Assembly (NCBI GenBank): GCA_020446675.1
Contig: JAGREE010000011.1
Coordinates: 100,724-164,723 of the forward strand
Reading direction: 5' to 3'
DNA from: Alphaproteobacteria bacterium
GTDB taxonomy: Bacteria > Pseudomonadota > Alphaproteobacteria > Sphingomonadales > Emcibacteraceae
Length of the DNA stretch: 64,000 nt
A program made the position numbers and the translations under genes. Below are positions 50,488 to 59,705 of the stretch, one piece after another. The notes under the pieces are model-generated. The model was not told the DNA's origin, did not search any database, and worked only from the letters and a program-made list of their open reading frames with translations. Position 1 is the stretch's first letter; the number at the start of each line of letters is the position of its first letter.

Positions 50488-52620
50488 TTATATCTCCTTT
50501 CCTGTTGAAAATTCAGCCAGCACTTTTAATCCAATATCATTACTGATAAATTCCAGAGTGCCGTTCGCGTTGGTGACCCGCGATCTGATGTTAGCCAAGC
50601 CATTGCCAGAATAAATGCCTGAGACATCCATTCCTATACCGTCATCTTCTATTTCCAACGATATTTTTTCGTCAGTACGTTTAATTTTTATTGTTACACT
50701 TCGCGCTTTCGAATGCTTAATTATATTACTTATTGCTTCCCTAATGATTGATCTTAGAGTGTGAATAATCTGTTGTGGAACTGCTGCTTTTCCTTCATCT
50801 TTTATCAGCCACTTATGTCCAATTTCTGAAGATGATAATCTTTCAACTGTTTCAACGCGCAGATCAGCAAGAATTTCGTCAAAAGAAAGGTTTTTGCGGC
50901 TAGCATCATTAACAATATCACGTAAATCGCATAGAGTTTCTCTAATCATTCTGTCTTTAGTCTCGGGACTTTTATTATGTAGTGCGCTCATTAATTGTGC
51001 ACCAATATTATCATGAACATCCCGGGAGATTCGGTTGCGTTCTTCAATAATACCTTTTTCGTAGGAAGAGCGACTTTCCAAAGTATGTTTTAAAATAGTG
51101 GCAAGTTCATCAGCAAGATTTACATCCTGCAATGTGAATAGTTTTCGTCCACCATTGGCATATTCCAGCGAATAATCACCGATTATTCCACAGCCGGGGA
51201 TGCTTAAGGTCAAGCCGTCATTTTCAATTCGGCTTGAGGTGACGTTACTTGTCGACTTAATCTGTAATGGTTCGAAGACAGCCTGTAATAATTCTTTCCA
51301 AAGATCGTCATGATCCTGATTGCGTGGCGAAAGCACGATATTGATTATTTTCTCAAATAGAACGTTACGGTTCAATTCAGGTTTTTGTAAAAAACGGCTC
51401 CAGAGGATGCTCCGAAGCGGTAGCCATAGAAGTCCCGAAGCCAATAAGGCCAAGCTGATAGACATATTACGGGGCAATTGCAAAACGAATAGGAACAATA
51501 GATCAAAAAGGACTAACATAAAAACCGTGATAGCCCAAAGGATTATACTGCCCCACCATTGATCAAGGGCAAATAATTTGTAGCGCATAATGCCAAATGC
51601 CAGTCCACCGTAAACAAGCAGGAAAAGGCTGAACGAATATCCCATAATGGAAGATGTATCCATTCCAAACATCTGAGGCATGAGAATAAAGAACCAGAAT
51701 AAACAGGTTCCGAGCATCCAGGATAGTAAGAACCATCTTAAGGCAGCTCTTGCATCAGGAAGTCTTCTTGTTTTAAACCACTGAACTCCGGCGAGAAAGA
51801 AAGTGGAAAAAACCCCAAGCATTACTAGGAACCGTCGGGCAAATGTCATAGATGTGAATACATCAATTTGTTGCAGTAAAAACCATATTGTAAATAGCAT
51901 GACAACAGTATGGCCAGCCCATTTAGGGGCTATGTGCTTTGGATAATATAAAAGAAGCGCCACAAAACTTGCCGTAAATATACTGCCGCCCAGAAAGTTT
52001 CCATCACTCAGAACTTTGAAAAGCATTTCAGGTAAAGCCAGCTCACGCGTGTTGTAAATGGAGGCGAATGGCGAGAAAGTTAAAGTAGCAGCACCACTCA
52101 GCAATAAATATCTGGCGCTTGTCTCAGTAGATCGAAAGGCGAACACTGTTGAAGAAATCAGCCATGCAAAAAGCCCTACAATTAACTGAGTCCAAAATGA
52201 AACAGGGAAATCTCCCAATGGCCTGCTTTTTTCGGGTGTAACGGTATATTTTAATCCATTAATGTCAGTGAAGGTTATTTTGCTGCTTCTTAAAATGGTG
52301 GCGATCAACCCCTGACGTTTTAGAAATTCATCATATATCCTATATGTTGGCAAAGTACCATCAGGTTCAATCGTTAAATCAATTGGCGAAAGATTGATAC
52401 TCTTATTATTGCCCGTCACATTAAGCAAAACGGAACCAGTAGGGATAGCCTCACCCGGACCGCTTGCGTGAGTAACCACTATTCCATCTTCCTTTCCACC
52501 AATGAATTTAAGCCCTATCCATGGCTGCTGTGTAGCCAGATAAATATAAGTTATTGTTGCCAGCAGTCCGATGACCGCAGAGGCAGAAAGAATGGAAAAA
52601 GGTGTAAACTTAAAATTCAA
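50488..52620 (-). CDS. Membrane sensor histidine kinase with PDZ-like extracytoplasmic segment
   Basis: A 710-residue NarX/DegS-like kinase. After TM1 (about 10-30) a segment of roughly 110 residues contains GIVVTHASGPGEAIPTGSVLLNVTG, resembling a PDZ ligand-binding fold, followed by seven to eight further spans (about 140-420). The cytoplasmic part has HisKA_3 with the phospho-histidine in ERNRISRDVHDNIGAQL and a HATPase domain with DDGIGM and GNGLANIRSRV. It phosphorylates the regulator encoded just downstream. A PDZ-like input implies sensing of exposed peptide ends or envelope stress; this is inference. Confidence 0.88.
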   Translation of the reverse strand: MNFKFTPFSILSASAVIGLLATITYIYLATQQPWIGLKFIGGKEDGIVVTHASGPGEAIPTGSVLLNVTGNNKSINLSPIDLTIEPDGTLPTYRIYDEFLKRQGLIATILRSSKITFTDINGLKYTVTPEKSRPLGDFPVSFWTQLIVGLFAWLISSTVFAFRSTETSARYLLLSGAATLTFSPFASIYNTRELALPEMLFKVLSDGNFLGGSIFTASFVALLLYYPKHIAPKWAGHTVVMLFTIWFLLQQIDVFTSMTFARRFLVMLGVFSTFFLAGVQWFKTRRLPDARAALRWFLLSWMLGTCLFWFFILMPQMFGMDTSSIMGYSFSLFLLVYGGLAFGIMRYKLFALDQWWGSIILWAITVFMLVLFDLLFLFVLQLPRNMSISLALLASGLLWLPLRSILWSRFLQKPELNRNVLFEKIINIVLSPRNQDHDDLWKELLQAVFEPLQIKSTSNVTSSRIENDGLTLSIPGCGIIGDYSLEYANGGRKLFTLQDVNLADELATILKHTLESRSSYEKGIIEERNRISRDVHDNIGAQLMSALHNKSPETKDRMIRETLCDLRDIVNDASRKNLSFDEILADLRVETVERLSSSEIGHKWLIKDEGKAAVPQQIIHTLRSIIREAISNIIKHSKARSVTIKIKRTDEKISLEIEDDGIGMDVSGIYSGNGLANIRSRVTNANGTLEFISNDIGLKVLAEFSTGKEI

Positions 52621-52766
52621 AGTAAAAATTCCTTAAGACTGACTTATATTAATGAATATACAAGGATAAATCCAAAGATTATCTACCCCGAACGGGGGAT
52701 ACCCCAGCGGCGATCATTCCGGTAAAATTAGTATAAGCGTAGTTGATATTAGGCTTGAGGATCAAA

Positions 52767-53003
52767 ATGTATAATTGTACTTCCGCTACTTCATTTTTTG
52801 ATGCCTATTTGGCAGGCCCCTATGAAAAAGCGTTTGAGATTTTAAAGGGGCTCAAAGCCTAAACAGCCTGTGATATTAAAGACGATATTATAAGAGTATC
52901 GGAAAACCCGGAAGCAGATGCAGAACTTGCTAAATTCAGGATAAAGAGAGTTGCGCAGAACAGCGTTCCAATAGCGAAACAGAAACTTGAGAAGTATGAG
53001 TAA
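52767..53003 (+). pseudogene. Small ORF interrupted by one in-frame TAA
   Basis: A frame starting MYNCTSATSFFDAYLAGPYE stops at TAA (52860-52862) after 31 codons, then continues in the same frame for 46 codons (DIKDDIIRVSENPEADAELA and onward) to a second stop at 53001. The part after the stop is charged and helical, like coding sequence. It may be a broken 78-residue gene, two tiny genes, or a sequencing error. It lies 17 nt before the Sel1 gene and could have been its operon leader. The rest of the 400-bp gap upstream shows no feature. Confidence 0.4.
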
Positions 53004-53020
53004 TAAAGAAGGCGGATATA

Positions 53021-54814
53021 ATGTTTAAAGCATTTAAAATAATCATTGGATTAATTATTTTTTGTTCACTTTTTTCTGGTCTGGCTATGGCAAAAGAAAA
53101 ATACCCCTCAAAGGCAGACGGATACCGTGAAACCGCAATGTTTAATGGTAATCAGAATATGCCATTTACCCTTTACGGAATAGCCATAGACTGGCATCTG
53201 GATTGTCTGAAAGGTAAGGGCGATAAATGTATGCGTGTTGGGGAGGCGATGGAAGCGGGAGAGGGGGATCTGGTCGCCGAGATCCGCGCCGCATTGGGAT
53301 ATTATTTGGCTGCCTGTGAAAAGGGTGAGGGGGTAGGATGCACCAAGGCAGCTATGATTATGCGGGCCGGCAGTGCAAATTTCATTAGTACGGAATTGGC
53401 GCAAAAAACCGCCACCCGAGGTTGCGATGAATTGGGGAATCAGGATTCCTGTGTTGTTAAAGCAATAGGGCTTTCCGCAAATGGTGATCCTATGGCAGGT
53501 GTAAACACATCTACTCTTATTGAAAGCGCCTATAGCAAAGGGTCTGATTACGGCTGTCAGATAAAGGCAACCAATTTATTCCGAACCGAAGGAGATGAAG
53601 GTGCTCTAGAATCTGCTATAGCAATGTTCGAAAAAGCATGCCGTGAAGGTCATGCCTGGGGTTGTACAGGACTTGCGGAAGCTTATAGTGACGGTATCGG
53701 TGTTCGTGCAGACAGAACACAGGCATTAAGTGCTGCACGTAGTGGATGTCTGGAATCAGAAGGAAATACTGTTCCGGCCTGTTCCCGTTATGGATACTTA
53801 CTGATCCGGAATGGGCCGCAAAGAAATATGAGCCTAGGCATTAAGCTTTTGGTAAAGGCATGTCTGGCAAGTGATGCTTTTGCCTGTAACGAAGTAGGGG
53901 AAGTCGGCTGGAAACGTCCTTTGGGGACGGGGATAACCGCTTGGGAGGTTCCCTTATATTTTCGTGATGGCTGTGACCTGAACAATGCCGATGCCTGTTT
54001 TAATTTGGCATCAATATATGAAATTGGATTTGATCAGCTTGCGGAACATCAATCACCAATGCTCTCACTTCTTGAAAAAGCATGCTCTTTAGGGAGTGCC
54101 GAAGCCTGTGATAAAATAAAATCCATGGGCCGTGCTGTAGAGTTGATGCGAAAACGACCACCAAAAGTTGATCCTTCTAAAACAGCTTTGCAACAACTGG
54201 CCATTGCCGTTGAATTTGCAGAGCAGAAAAAATACGCCATTGCTCTTGACGCAGTCGTTCGGCTCATGCATGAGGGCGTTCCAGAGGCCAGCTGGGTCTT
54301 GGGGGGGTGGTTTTATTATGGGTATCCCGGTATGATTAATGAACCACGAATTTCAGACGGAATCATATTAATAGAGAATGCCGCCCGCTTGAGACATGTT
54401 GAGGCTGCCAAATGGATATCTATGGCCTATTGGTATGGCGATAATGTTGCTGAAGATAGAGAAAAAGGTCAGCAATATATGGCATTTGCCGCGCAAAGCG
54501 GAGACCCGGAGGCACGGGATATTTATAGATCAATGCTGGCGGAACCAATCAGGCAGGAAAGGGCTCGTAGGGAACGGGAAATGGCTGAGGAAGCTGAGCG
54601 GCGTAAACATGACTGGGGCTATCAGATTAGCCTTGCCAGAGCAGGTTGGCTTCAGGCGCAGCAAGGGTCTTCTTATGGTACGGGAAATTCTGCAGCTGCA
54701 AGTGCAAGCTGGCAACGAAGTCAGTCAGCACTCGATAAGCTTAATTGGAACAATGCTGTCGGTTATGCGACAGGAAGAACCACCGCCTGCCCAATATCAA
54801 ACCCATATTGTTAG
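53021..54814 (+). CDS. Exported Sel1-repeat protein with paired cysteines (Hcp-like)
   Basis: A 597-residue protein with signal peptide (about 1-24, ending AMAK). At least eight Sel1/TPR-like repeats span about 45-510. In the first two thirds most repeats carry a cysteine pair about 7-9 residues apart (for example CEKGEGVGC, CREGHAWGC, CDLNNADAC, CSLGSAEAC), the pattern of Helicobacter cysteine-rich Hcp proteins, so each repeat is probably disulfide-locked in the periplasm. The C-terminus is a Ser/Ala/Gln-rich tail ending in a cysteine motif. It diverges from the two-component operon and is followed by a small exported protein gene. Likely a periplasmic protein-interaction scaffold. Confidence 0.82.
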   Translation: MFKAFKIIIGLIIFCSLFSGLAMAKEKYPSKADGYRETAMFNGNQNMPFTLYGIAIDWHLDCLKGKGDKCMRVGEAMEAGEGDLVAEIRAALGYYLAACEKGEGVGCTKAAMIMRAGSANFISTELAQKTATRGCDELGNQDSCVVKAIGLSANGDPMAGVNTSTLIESAYSKGSDYGCQIKATNLFRTEGDEGALESAIAMFEKACREGHAWGCTGLAEAYSDGIGVRADRTQALSAARSGCLESEGNTVPACSRYGYLLIRNGPQRNMSLGIKLLVKACLASDAFACNEVGEVGWKRPLGTGITAWEVPLYFRDGCDLNNADACFNLASIYEIGFDQLAEHQSPMLSLLEKACSLGSAEACDKIKSMGRAVELMRKRPPKVDPSKTALQQLAIAVEFAEQKKYAIALDAVVRLMHEGVPEASWVLGGWFYYGYPGMINEPRISDGIILIENAARLRHVEAAKWISMAYWYGDNVAEDREKGQQYMAFAAQSGDPEARDIYRSMLAEPIRQERARREREMAEEAERRKHDWGYQISLARAGWLQAQQGSSYGTGNSAAASASWQRSQSALDKLNWNNAVGYATGRTTACPISNPYC

Positions 54815-54828
54815 AAATTAGAATGAGA

Positions 54829-55365
54829 ATGAAAAAAATGCACTTTTTTACTCGGTGGACATTATTTGCAGCTATAGGTGTGTATAGTGTATCCGCTTTT
54901 GCGCAATCCAATAATAATATAAATGTGAAGACAAGTACGGCAAATGGACTTTGTTCAATTTCAGTGCCTGGCGGCAATGCCCCGGAAACGGAAAAACCGA
55001 TGCAACTTGAATTTACGTTACGTCCCAGTGATGGATTGCTTAGGATAGCAGCTCTTGTAAATGGATGGCCTCGCGCGCAGGAAGCGGACCCAAATCGTGA
55101 TTTTCCGGTATCACTGAAATTTGATACGCAGCAATCAACGGCATCTGACTCGGGCGGCTATTCCAGTGGCTTTTATGACAGATTGTGGGGAATATGGGAA
55201 GGTGGAGATTCTTCAAATGAGCTGCTCTTGTTGCTCGCCGATGCCCAGTCTGTTGAAGTGAGTGCTGACGGTTTGAACCTTGGGCAATTTAACCTTCAGG
55301 CGCAAGGTATGGTCTATAACTGGCTTAATAATTGTGTTGTAAAGCAAAGGGCCGCAGGAAAGTAA
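54829..55365 (+). CDS. Small exported protein of unknown function
   Basis: A 178-residue protein with signal peptide (about 1-25, ending SAFAQ) and a beta-rich body; two cysteines (about residues 40 and 171) could pair. I do not recognise a family; the pattern of a short strand-rich domain with DPNRDFPVSLKF resembles invasion-associated-locus-B-like proteins only loosely. The start could be ATG 54823 or 54829. It lies 14 nt after the Sel1 gene, likely in one operon under the adjacent two-component system. Confidence 0.65.
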   Translation: MKKMHFFTRWTLFAAIGVYSVSAFAQSNNNINVKTSTANGLCSISVPGGNAPETEKPMQLEFTLRPSDGLLRIAALVNGWPRAQEADPNRDFPVSLKFDTQQSTASDSGGYSSGFYDRLWGIWEGGDSSNELLLLLADAQSVEVSADGLNLGQFNLQAQGMVYNWLNNCVVKQRAAGK

Positions 55366-55426
55366 AAGGAAAAATTGTTTAGCTCTTATTGGGTCGAGAG
55401 CTAATTATTGTTGAAATGAAAGATGA

Positions 55427-55473
55427 AATACCCCCCACCCGAATATATGATATCGGGCAGGGGGTATTTTTTT
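55427..55473 (+). terminator. Long imperfect hairpin terminator between convergent genes
   Basis: AATACCCCC on the left pairs with GGGGGTATT on the right, with a second inner helix CCCGA/TCGGG, and a T7 tract following. It can end the small exported protein gene and perhaps also the convergent molybdenum hydroxylase operon. Confidence 0.75.
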
Positions 55474-57640
55474 AAGCAAAATTTACCCCGTTTTCGCTGA
55501 GAGGCAGATATGTCACCCTCTTGCCAGTAGCATCAGCAATCGCGTTAATAAGAGCAGGGCCGGAAGGGGGAACGCCCGGCTCACCGATGCCGGATGGTGC
55601 TTCGTCGGATTTTACCTGATAAACGTCTATTTTGCCGATATCGGCAATTCTCAGTGGCTCATAATCCGGGAAGTTGGATTGATCAATGATCCCGTCTGTG
55701 AAACTGATCTGGTTACGCATAGCTGCGCCAAGTCCGTAGCCGACACCACTTTCGATTTGTGCCGTAACAACATCGGGATTAATAATCAGACCGCAATCAA
55801 CGGCGCAGACAACACGTTCAATCTTAATGTCATCACCTTTAGTGGATATTTCGATTACTTCAGCAACAAAGCTGCCGAAGGATTCGTGGACAGCAATCCC
55901 ACGTCCCCATCCAGCGGGCAGTGGTTTTTTCCAGTCCGCTTTATCAGCGGCCATCTTTAGGACATTGGCCATTCTCTTTTGCGCGGGCGTGTTGCCGGGC
56001 AGCATTTTAAGCCTGAAGTCAACCGGGTCTTCACCAGCTGCCTTTGCGGCCATGTCCATAGTCACTTCCATCACAATGCCGGTAACAGAATGTCCGACAG
56101 AACGCCACCAGAGTGCCGTGACCGGTGTTATAAAATCACTAAGCCCCACTGACATTGAAGGAATTTCATAACCTGTATCCGCGCATCCTTCAGTGGAACT
56201 GTTGTCAATGTTGTTTTGCACGGCCATTGCCTCAAGAAAAGTACCTTTCATAATCGACTTGCTGGCGATGCGGTGGTCCCAGCCGACAATGGTGCCCTGG
56301 TTATCAAGACCTACTGAAACTTTATGCACTGCAAGTGGCCGGAAATATCCGGCATGGATATCATCCTCGCGGCTCCATACGAGCTTAACAGGAGTTTTTC
56401 CGCCAAGAAGTGAAAATGCCATAGCCGCTTCCGTCACATAATCACTCGTCGGGTTTGCCCGTCTTCCGAATGATCCGCCAGCGTAGACAGTATTTACCAA
56501 AACATTTTCAGTCTTTAACTGTAAAATATCGGCAACCATTTGCTGGACAAGGGTTGGCATCTGACATCCATCATGGACAATGACGCCGGTTTTTGTCGGC
56601 TCTATCACGCAGTTTTGAGGCTCCATCGGTGCATGGGCAAGAAATGGCAAACGGAATTCTATATCGAGCTTTTTGGCAGCACTCATATTACCTTTACGTG
56701 CTTCTTCTCGGTCACCACGAACAGAATAGGCAGGGTTATCAAGTAAAGCAGTCGCATCGTTAAACATTTGATCACTAGATCTCATTTCTGCCTTTGAAAG
56801 ATCCCAGTCCGCAACTATTGCTTCTCTCGCCTGAAGGGCATTCCACGTTGAATTTGCATAAACGGCCACTCCTTCATTGGTAGGTAAAGCTTTTGCATCA
56901 ATGAAGCCTTCAATGTTTTTCGCTTTCGATGCATCAAAACTTTTTAATTTTGCGCCAAATTGCGGTTTATGAAGAATGACGACATAGACCATCCCGGGCA
57001 CTTTAACATCCAAGGCAAAAATGGCTTTACCGTTGGTTTTGGATATATGATCCTTACGATGTATCCTGGTATTTCCAATTAGCTTAAAATCGCTGCTTTT
57101 TTTAAGTGTGGGCTCGGCGGATGGTGTTAACTTTGCAGCTTCTGCAATAACCTCACCAAAATGTGCCGACTTGTTTCCGGCTTTGAGAATACCTTTTTCA
57201 ATTCTTATGTCTGATGGCGCAACGCCCCATTTGTCTGCTGCGGCACGGATAAGAACCTCTCTTGCAGCAGCACCGGCTTTCCTATATTGCAGGTAAGAAT
57301 TGGCAATTGACGTAGAGCCTCCTGTACCCTGCATTCCCATCATTAAATTGGCATATTTGCTAACATCGGCTGGTGCAAATTCAGTTTGAACTTTATCCCA
57401 TTCAACATCAAGTTCCTCAGCAATCAGGGTGGTAAGTCCGGTTGAGGTTCCCTGACCCATTTCAAAATGTTTTAAAATAACGGTTAAGCTTCCATCACTG
57501 GATATTTTTACAAACGGGTTTAATGTGGCATCAGCGGTACCGGCGGCTAATACACCATCGGAGTTCAAACCGATCACAAGCATGGCACCTGTAGCAAGAG
57601 ACCCTTTTAAAAAATCACGTCTTGATGATTTGATATTCAT
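55472..57640 (-). CDS. Molybdenum hydroxylase large subunit, IorB-type, Tat-exported
   Basis: A 722-residue xanthine-oxidase-family subunit of the isoquinoline 1-oxidoreductase beta type. The N-terminus has a textbook Tat signal (SSRRDFLKG, residues 5-13, then a hydrophobic stretch). Molybdopterin-binding blocks such as GQGTSTGLTTLIAEEL and GGSFGRRANPTSDYV are present, and the catalytic glutamate is in GIGEPGVPPSGPAL near the end. It would oxidise an aldehyde or N-heterocycle in the periplasm, co-exported with the 2Fe-2S subunit. The cytochrome c subunit found with many relatives is not adjacent. Substrate unknown. Confidence 0.88.
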   Translation of the reverse strand: MNIKSSRRDFLKGSLATGAMLVIGLNSDGVLAAGTADATLNPFVKISSDGSLTVILKHFEMGQGTSTGLTTLIAEELDVEWDKVQTEFAPADVSKYANLMMGMQGTGGSTSIANSYLQYRKAGAAAREVLIRAAADKWGVAPSDIRIEKGILKAGNKSAHFGEVIAEAAKLTPSAEPTLKKSSDFKLIGNTRIHRKDHISKTNGKAIFALDVKVPGMVYVVILHKPQFGAKLKSFDASKAKNIEGFIDAKALPTNEGVAVYANSTWNALQAREAIVADWDLSKAEMRSSDQMFNDATALLDNPAYSVRGDREEARKGNMSAAKKLDIEFRLPFLAHAPMEPQNCVIEPTKTGVIVHDGCQMPTLVQQMVADILQLKTENVLVNTVYAGGSFGRRANPTSDYVTEAAMAFSLLGGKTPVKLVWSREDDIHAGYFRPLAVHKVSVGLDNQGTIVGWDHRIASKSIMKGTFLEAMAVQNNIDNSSTEGCADTGYEIPSMSVGLSDFITPVTALWWRSVGHSVTGIVMEVTMDMAAKAAGEDPVDFRLKMLPGNTPAQKRMANVLKMAADKADWKKPLPAGWGRGIAVHESFGSFVAEVIEISTKGDDIKIERVVCAVDCGLIINPDVVTAQIESGVGYGLGAAMRNQISFTDGIIDQSNFPDYEPLRIADIGKIDVYQVKSDEAPSGIGEPGVPPSGPALINAIADATGKRVTYLPLSENGVNFA

Positions 57641-57643
57641 GAT

Positions 57644-58105
57644 TTAACCCTCCAGATTTTTGGATGCGAGGTGAATAGCGGCACGAATACGCTGATAAGT
57701 GGCACAGCGACAGGCATTCCCTGACATATAATCATCTATATTTTCATCAGTCGGCTTTGGCGTTTCGGAAAGAAGTCCGATCGCAGACATGATCTGACCA
57801 GACTGACAATATCCACATTGAACGACATCCAGCTCCTGCCATGCTTTTTGTACCTCATGGGCCACTTTACCATCAATGCCTTCAATTGTGATGATTTCCT
57901 GATCGCTTACATCTTCTATAAATGTCTGGCAGGATCTCACTGGACTTCCATCAACATGAACGGTACAGGCACCGCATGAAGCCACGCCGCAGCCAAATTT
58001 GGTCCCTGTTAGATCAAGACTGTCACGTATAACCCAGAGCAGGGGTGTGCCCGGGGCGACATCTACCTCTTTTGTAGTGCCATTAATTTTGATTTTGTAA
58101 TTCAT
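57644..58105 (-). CDS. 2Fe-2S subunit of the molybdenum hydroxylase, IorA-type
   Basis: A 153-residue protein with a plant-ferredoxin-like [2Fe-2S] site (CGVASCGACTVHVDG, about 39-53) and a second helical [2Fe-2S] site (CGYCQSGQIM and CRCATYQRI). It transfers electrons from the molybdenum site. No signal peptide: it would ride with IorB through Tat. Gap of 3 nt to the large-subunit gene, so one operon. Confidence 0.92.
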   Translation of the reverse strand: MNYKIKINGTTKEVDVAPGTPLLWVIRDSLDLTGTKFGCGVASCGACTVHVDGSPVRSCQTFIEDVSDQEIITIEGIDGKVAHEVQKAWQELDVVQCGYCQSGQIMSAIGLLSETPKPTDENIDDYMSGNACRCATYQRIRAAIHLASKNLEG

Positions 58106-58192
58106 GTTTTTCCACTTTCAGGCATTTTAGTTGGAAGGTTGTTATATTAGTTTTATATAGTTAACAGCTTAAATTATTCAAGAAAGAATACT

Positions 58193-59692
58193 TTAATCAC
58201 TGGACGGGAAGCTTAAATTTGCGCCCGCCATGATACTGGTCGGCCATCGCATGGTCACTGTTTTCAGCTTGGTCCAGAAACGAACGCCTTCCGGCCCGTA
58301 CATATGATGGTCTCCGAAAATTGATCTTTTCCAGCCACCAAAGCTATGAAAAGCCAGTGGCACAGGAAGAGGGACATTGACCCCGACCATACCGATTTTG
58401 ATTTTCCGGGTGAAGTCACGGGCGATATCACCGTCACGGGTAAAAATACAGGTGCCGTTGCCATATTCATGGTCCTGGACAAGCTTTACCGCTTCATTAT
58501 AACTTTGGGCACGGACCACCACCAATACCGGACCGAATATTTCCTCGCTGTAAACAGACATGTCCTTAGTGACGTGATCCAATATTGTCGGCCCACAGAA
58601 ATAGCCGTCTTCAAAGCCGGACGGGGCATTAAATTTCCGGCCATCAAGTACGACCTTTGCGCCCTGTTTTTCACCTTCTGTAATAAGTCTTTTTACACGG
58701 GCATTATGTTCTTTTGTAATCAGCGGTCCCATTTCATTGTTATGGTCAAAGCCGCAGCCCACTTTTATTCTACTGGCCTGTTCAGTAATTTTTTGAACCA
58801 GCCTGTCGGCAATATCATCCCCAACTGCGACCGCAACGGAAAGAGCCATGCAACGTTCGCCAGCTGAACCGAAAGCGGCTCCGATCATCGCATCAACAGC
58901 CTGGTCAAGATCGGCATCCGGCATTATAATCGCATGGTTCTTGGCACCTCCAAGTGCCTGAACGCGCTTATTATGGGCGGTCCCAGTATGATAGATATAT
59001 TCAGCAACAGCGGTCGAACCTACAAAGCTGATCGCTTCAATCCCCTTATGCTGTAACAGATGATCAACGGCGACCTTATCCCCATGAACCACGTTAAAGA
59101 CACCATCCGGCAATCCTGCTTCCGTAAAAAGTCGGGCCAGTATATTGGCGCATGAAGGGTCGCGTTCGGATGGTTTTAGAATAAATGTATTACCGCAGGC
59201 TATAGCAAGTGGAATGGTCCAAAGCGGTACCATTGCCGGGAAATTAAATGGAGTAATGGAGCAGACAACCCCTAACGCCTGTCGGGTGTTATAACAGTCA
59301 ATACCACTGCCGACCTGTTGCGAATATTCGCCTTTGAGCATTTCGGGAATGCCGCAGGCATTTTCGACAATTTCAAAACCACGAGTAAGTTCCCCCATAG
59401 CATCATCCCAGACTTTTCCATGTTCGGCGACAATATGCCGGCATAGTTCCTCGCGATTTGCTTCCAGCAGTTCACGAAATTTAAATAGAATAGCGACCCG
59501 TTTCATTAGACCGGTTTCCGACCAGCTTTCAAAAGCTTTGCTTGCTGCATTAACTGCTGCATCAACGTCGGCAGTACTGGCAAGCCCGACTTCACCCTGA
59601 ATTTCACCTGTTGCCGGGTTATAGATTGGGGCGTTCCTGTTGTCGCTCGCGGCAACCAATTTCCCTTCTATATAGTGGTCTACTTTATACAT
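58193..59692 (-). CDS. mmsA: CoA-acylating methylmalonate/malonate-semialdehyde dehydrogenase
   Basis: A 499-residue aldehyde dehydrogenase of the MmsA type: the catalytic cysteine is in GSAGERCMALS (Cys about 285), and ITPFNFPAMVPLWTIPLAI and GGWKRSIFGDHHMYGPEGV are typical. It converts malonate- or methylmalonate-semialdehyde to acetyl- or propionyl-CoA with CO2 release. I start at ATG 59692, after the aminotransferase stop; a start at 59755 would overlap that gene. The pair forms the beta-alanine (and beta-aminoisobutyrate) breakdown route. Confidence 0.94.
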   Translation of the reverse strand: MYKVDHYIEGKLVAASDNRNAPIYNPATGEIQGEVGLASTADVDAAVNAASKAFESWSETGLMKRVAILFKFRELLEANREELCRHIVAEHGKVWDDAMGELTRGFEIVENACGIPEMLKGEYSQQVGSGIDCYNTRQALGVVCSITPFNFPAMVPLWTIPLAIACGNTFILKPSERDPSCANILARLFTEAGLPDGVFNVVHGDKVAVDHLLQHKGIEAISFVGSTAVAEYIYHTGTAHNKRVQALGGAKNHAIIMPDADLDQAVDAMIGAAFGSAGERCMALSVAVAVGDDIADRLVQKITEQASRIKVGCGFDHNNEMGPLITKEHNARVKRLITEGEKQGAKVVLDGRKFNAPSGFEDGYFCGPTILDHVTKDMSVYSEEIFGPVLVVVRAQSYNEAVKLVQDHEYGNGTCIFTRDGDIARDFTRKIKIGMVGVNVPLPVPLAFHSFGGWKRSIFGDHHMYGPEGVRFWTKLKTVTMRWPTSIMAGANLSFPSSD

Positions 59693-59705
59693 AATCTGAA
59701 TTTTC

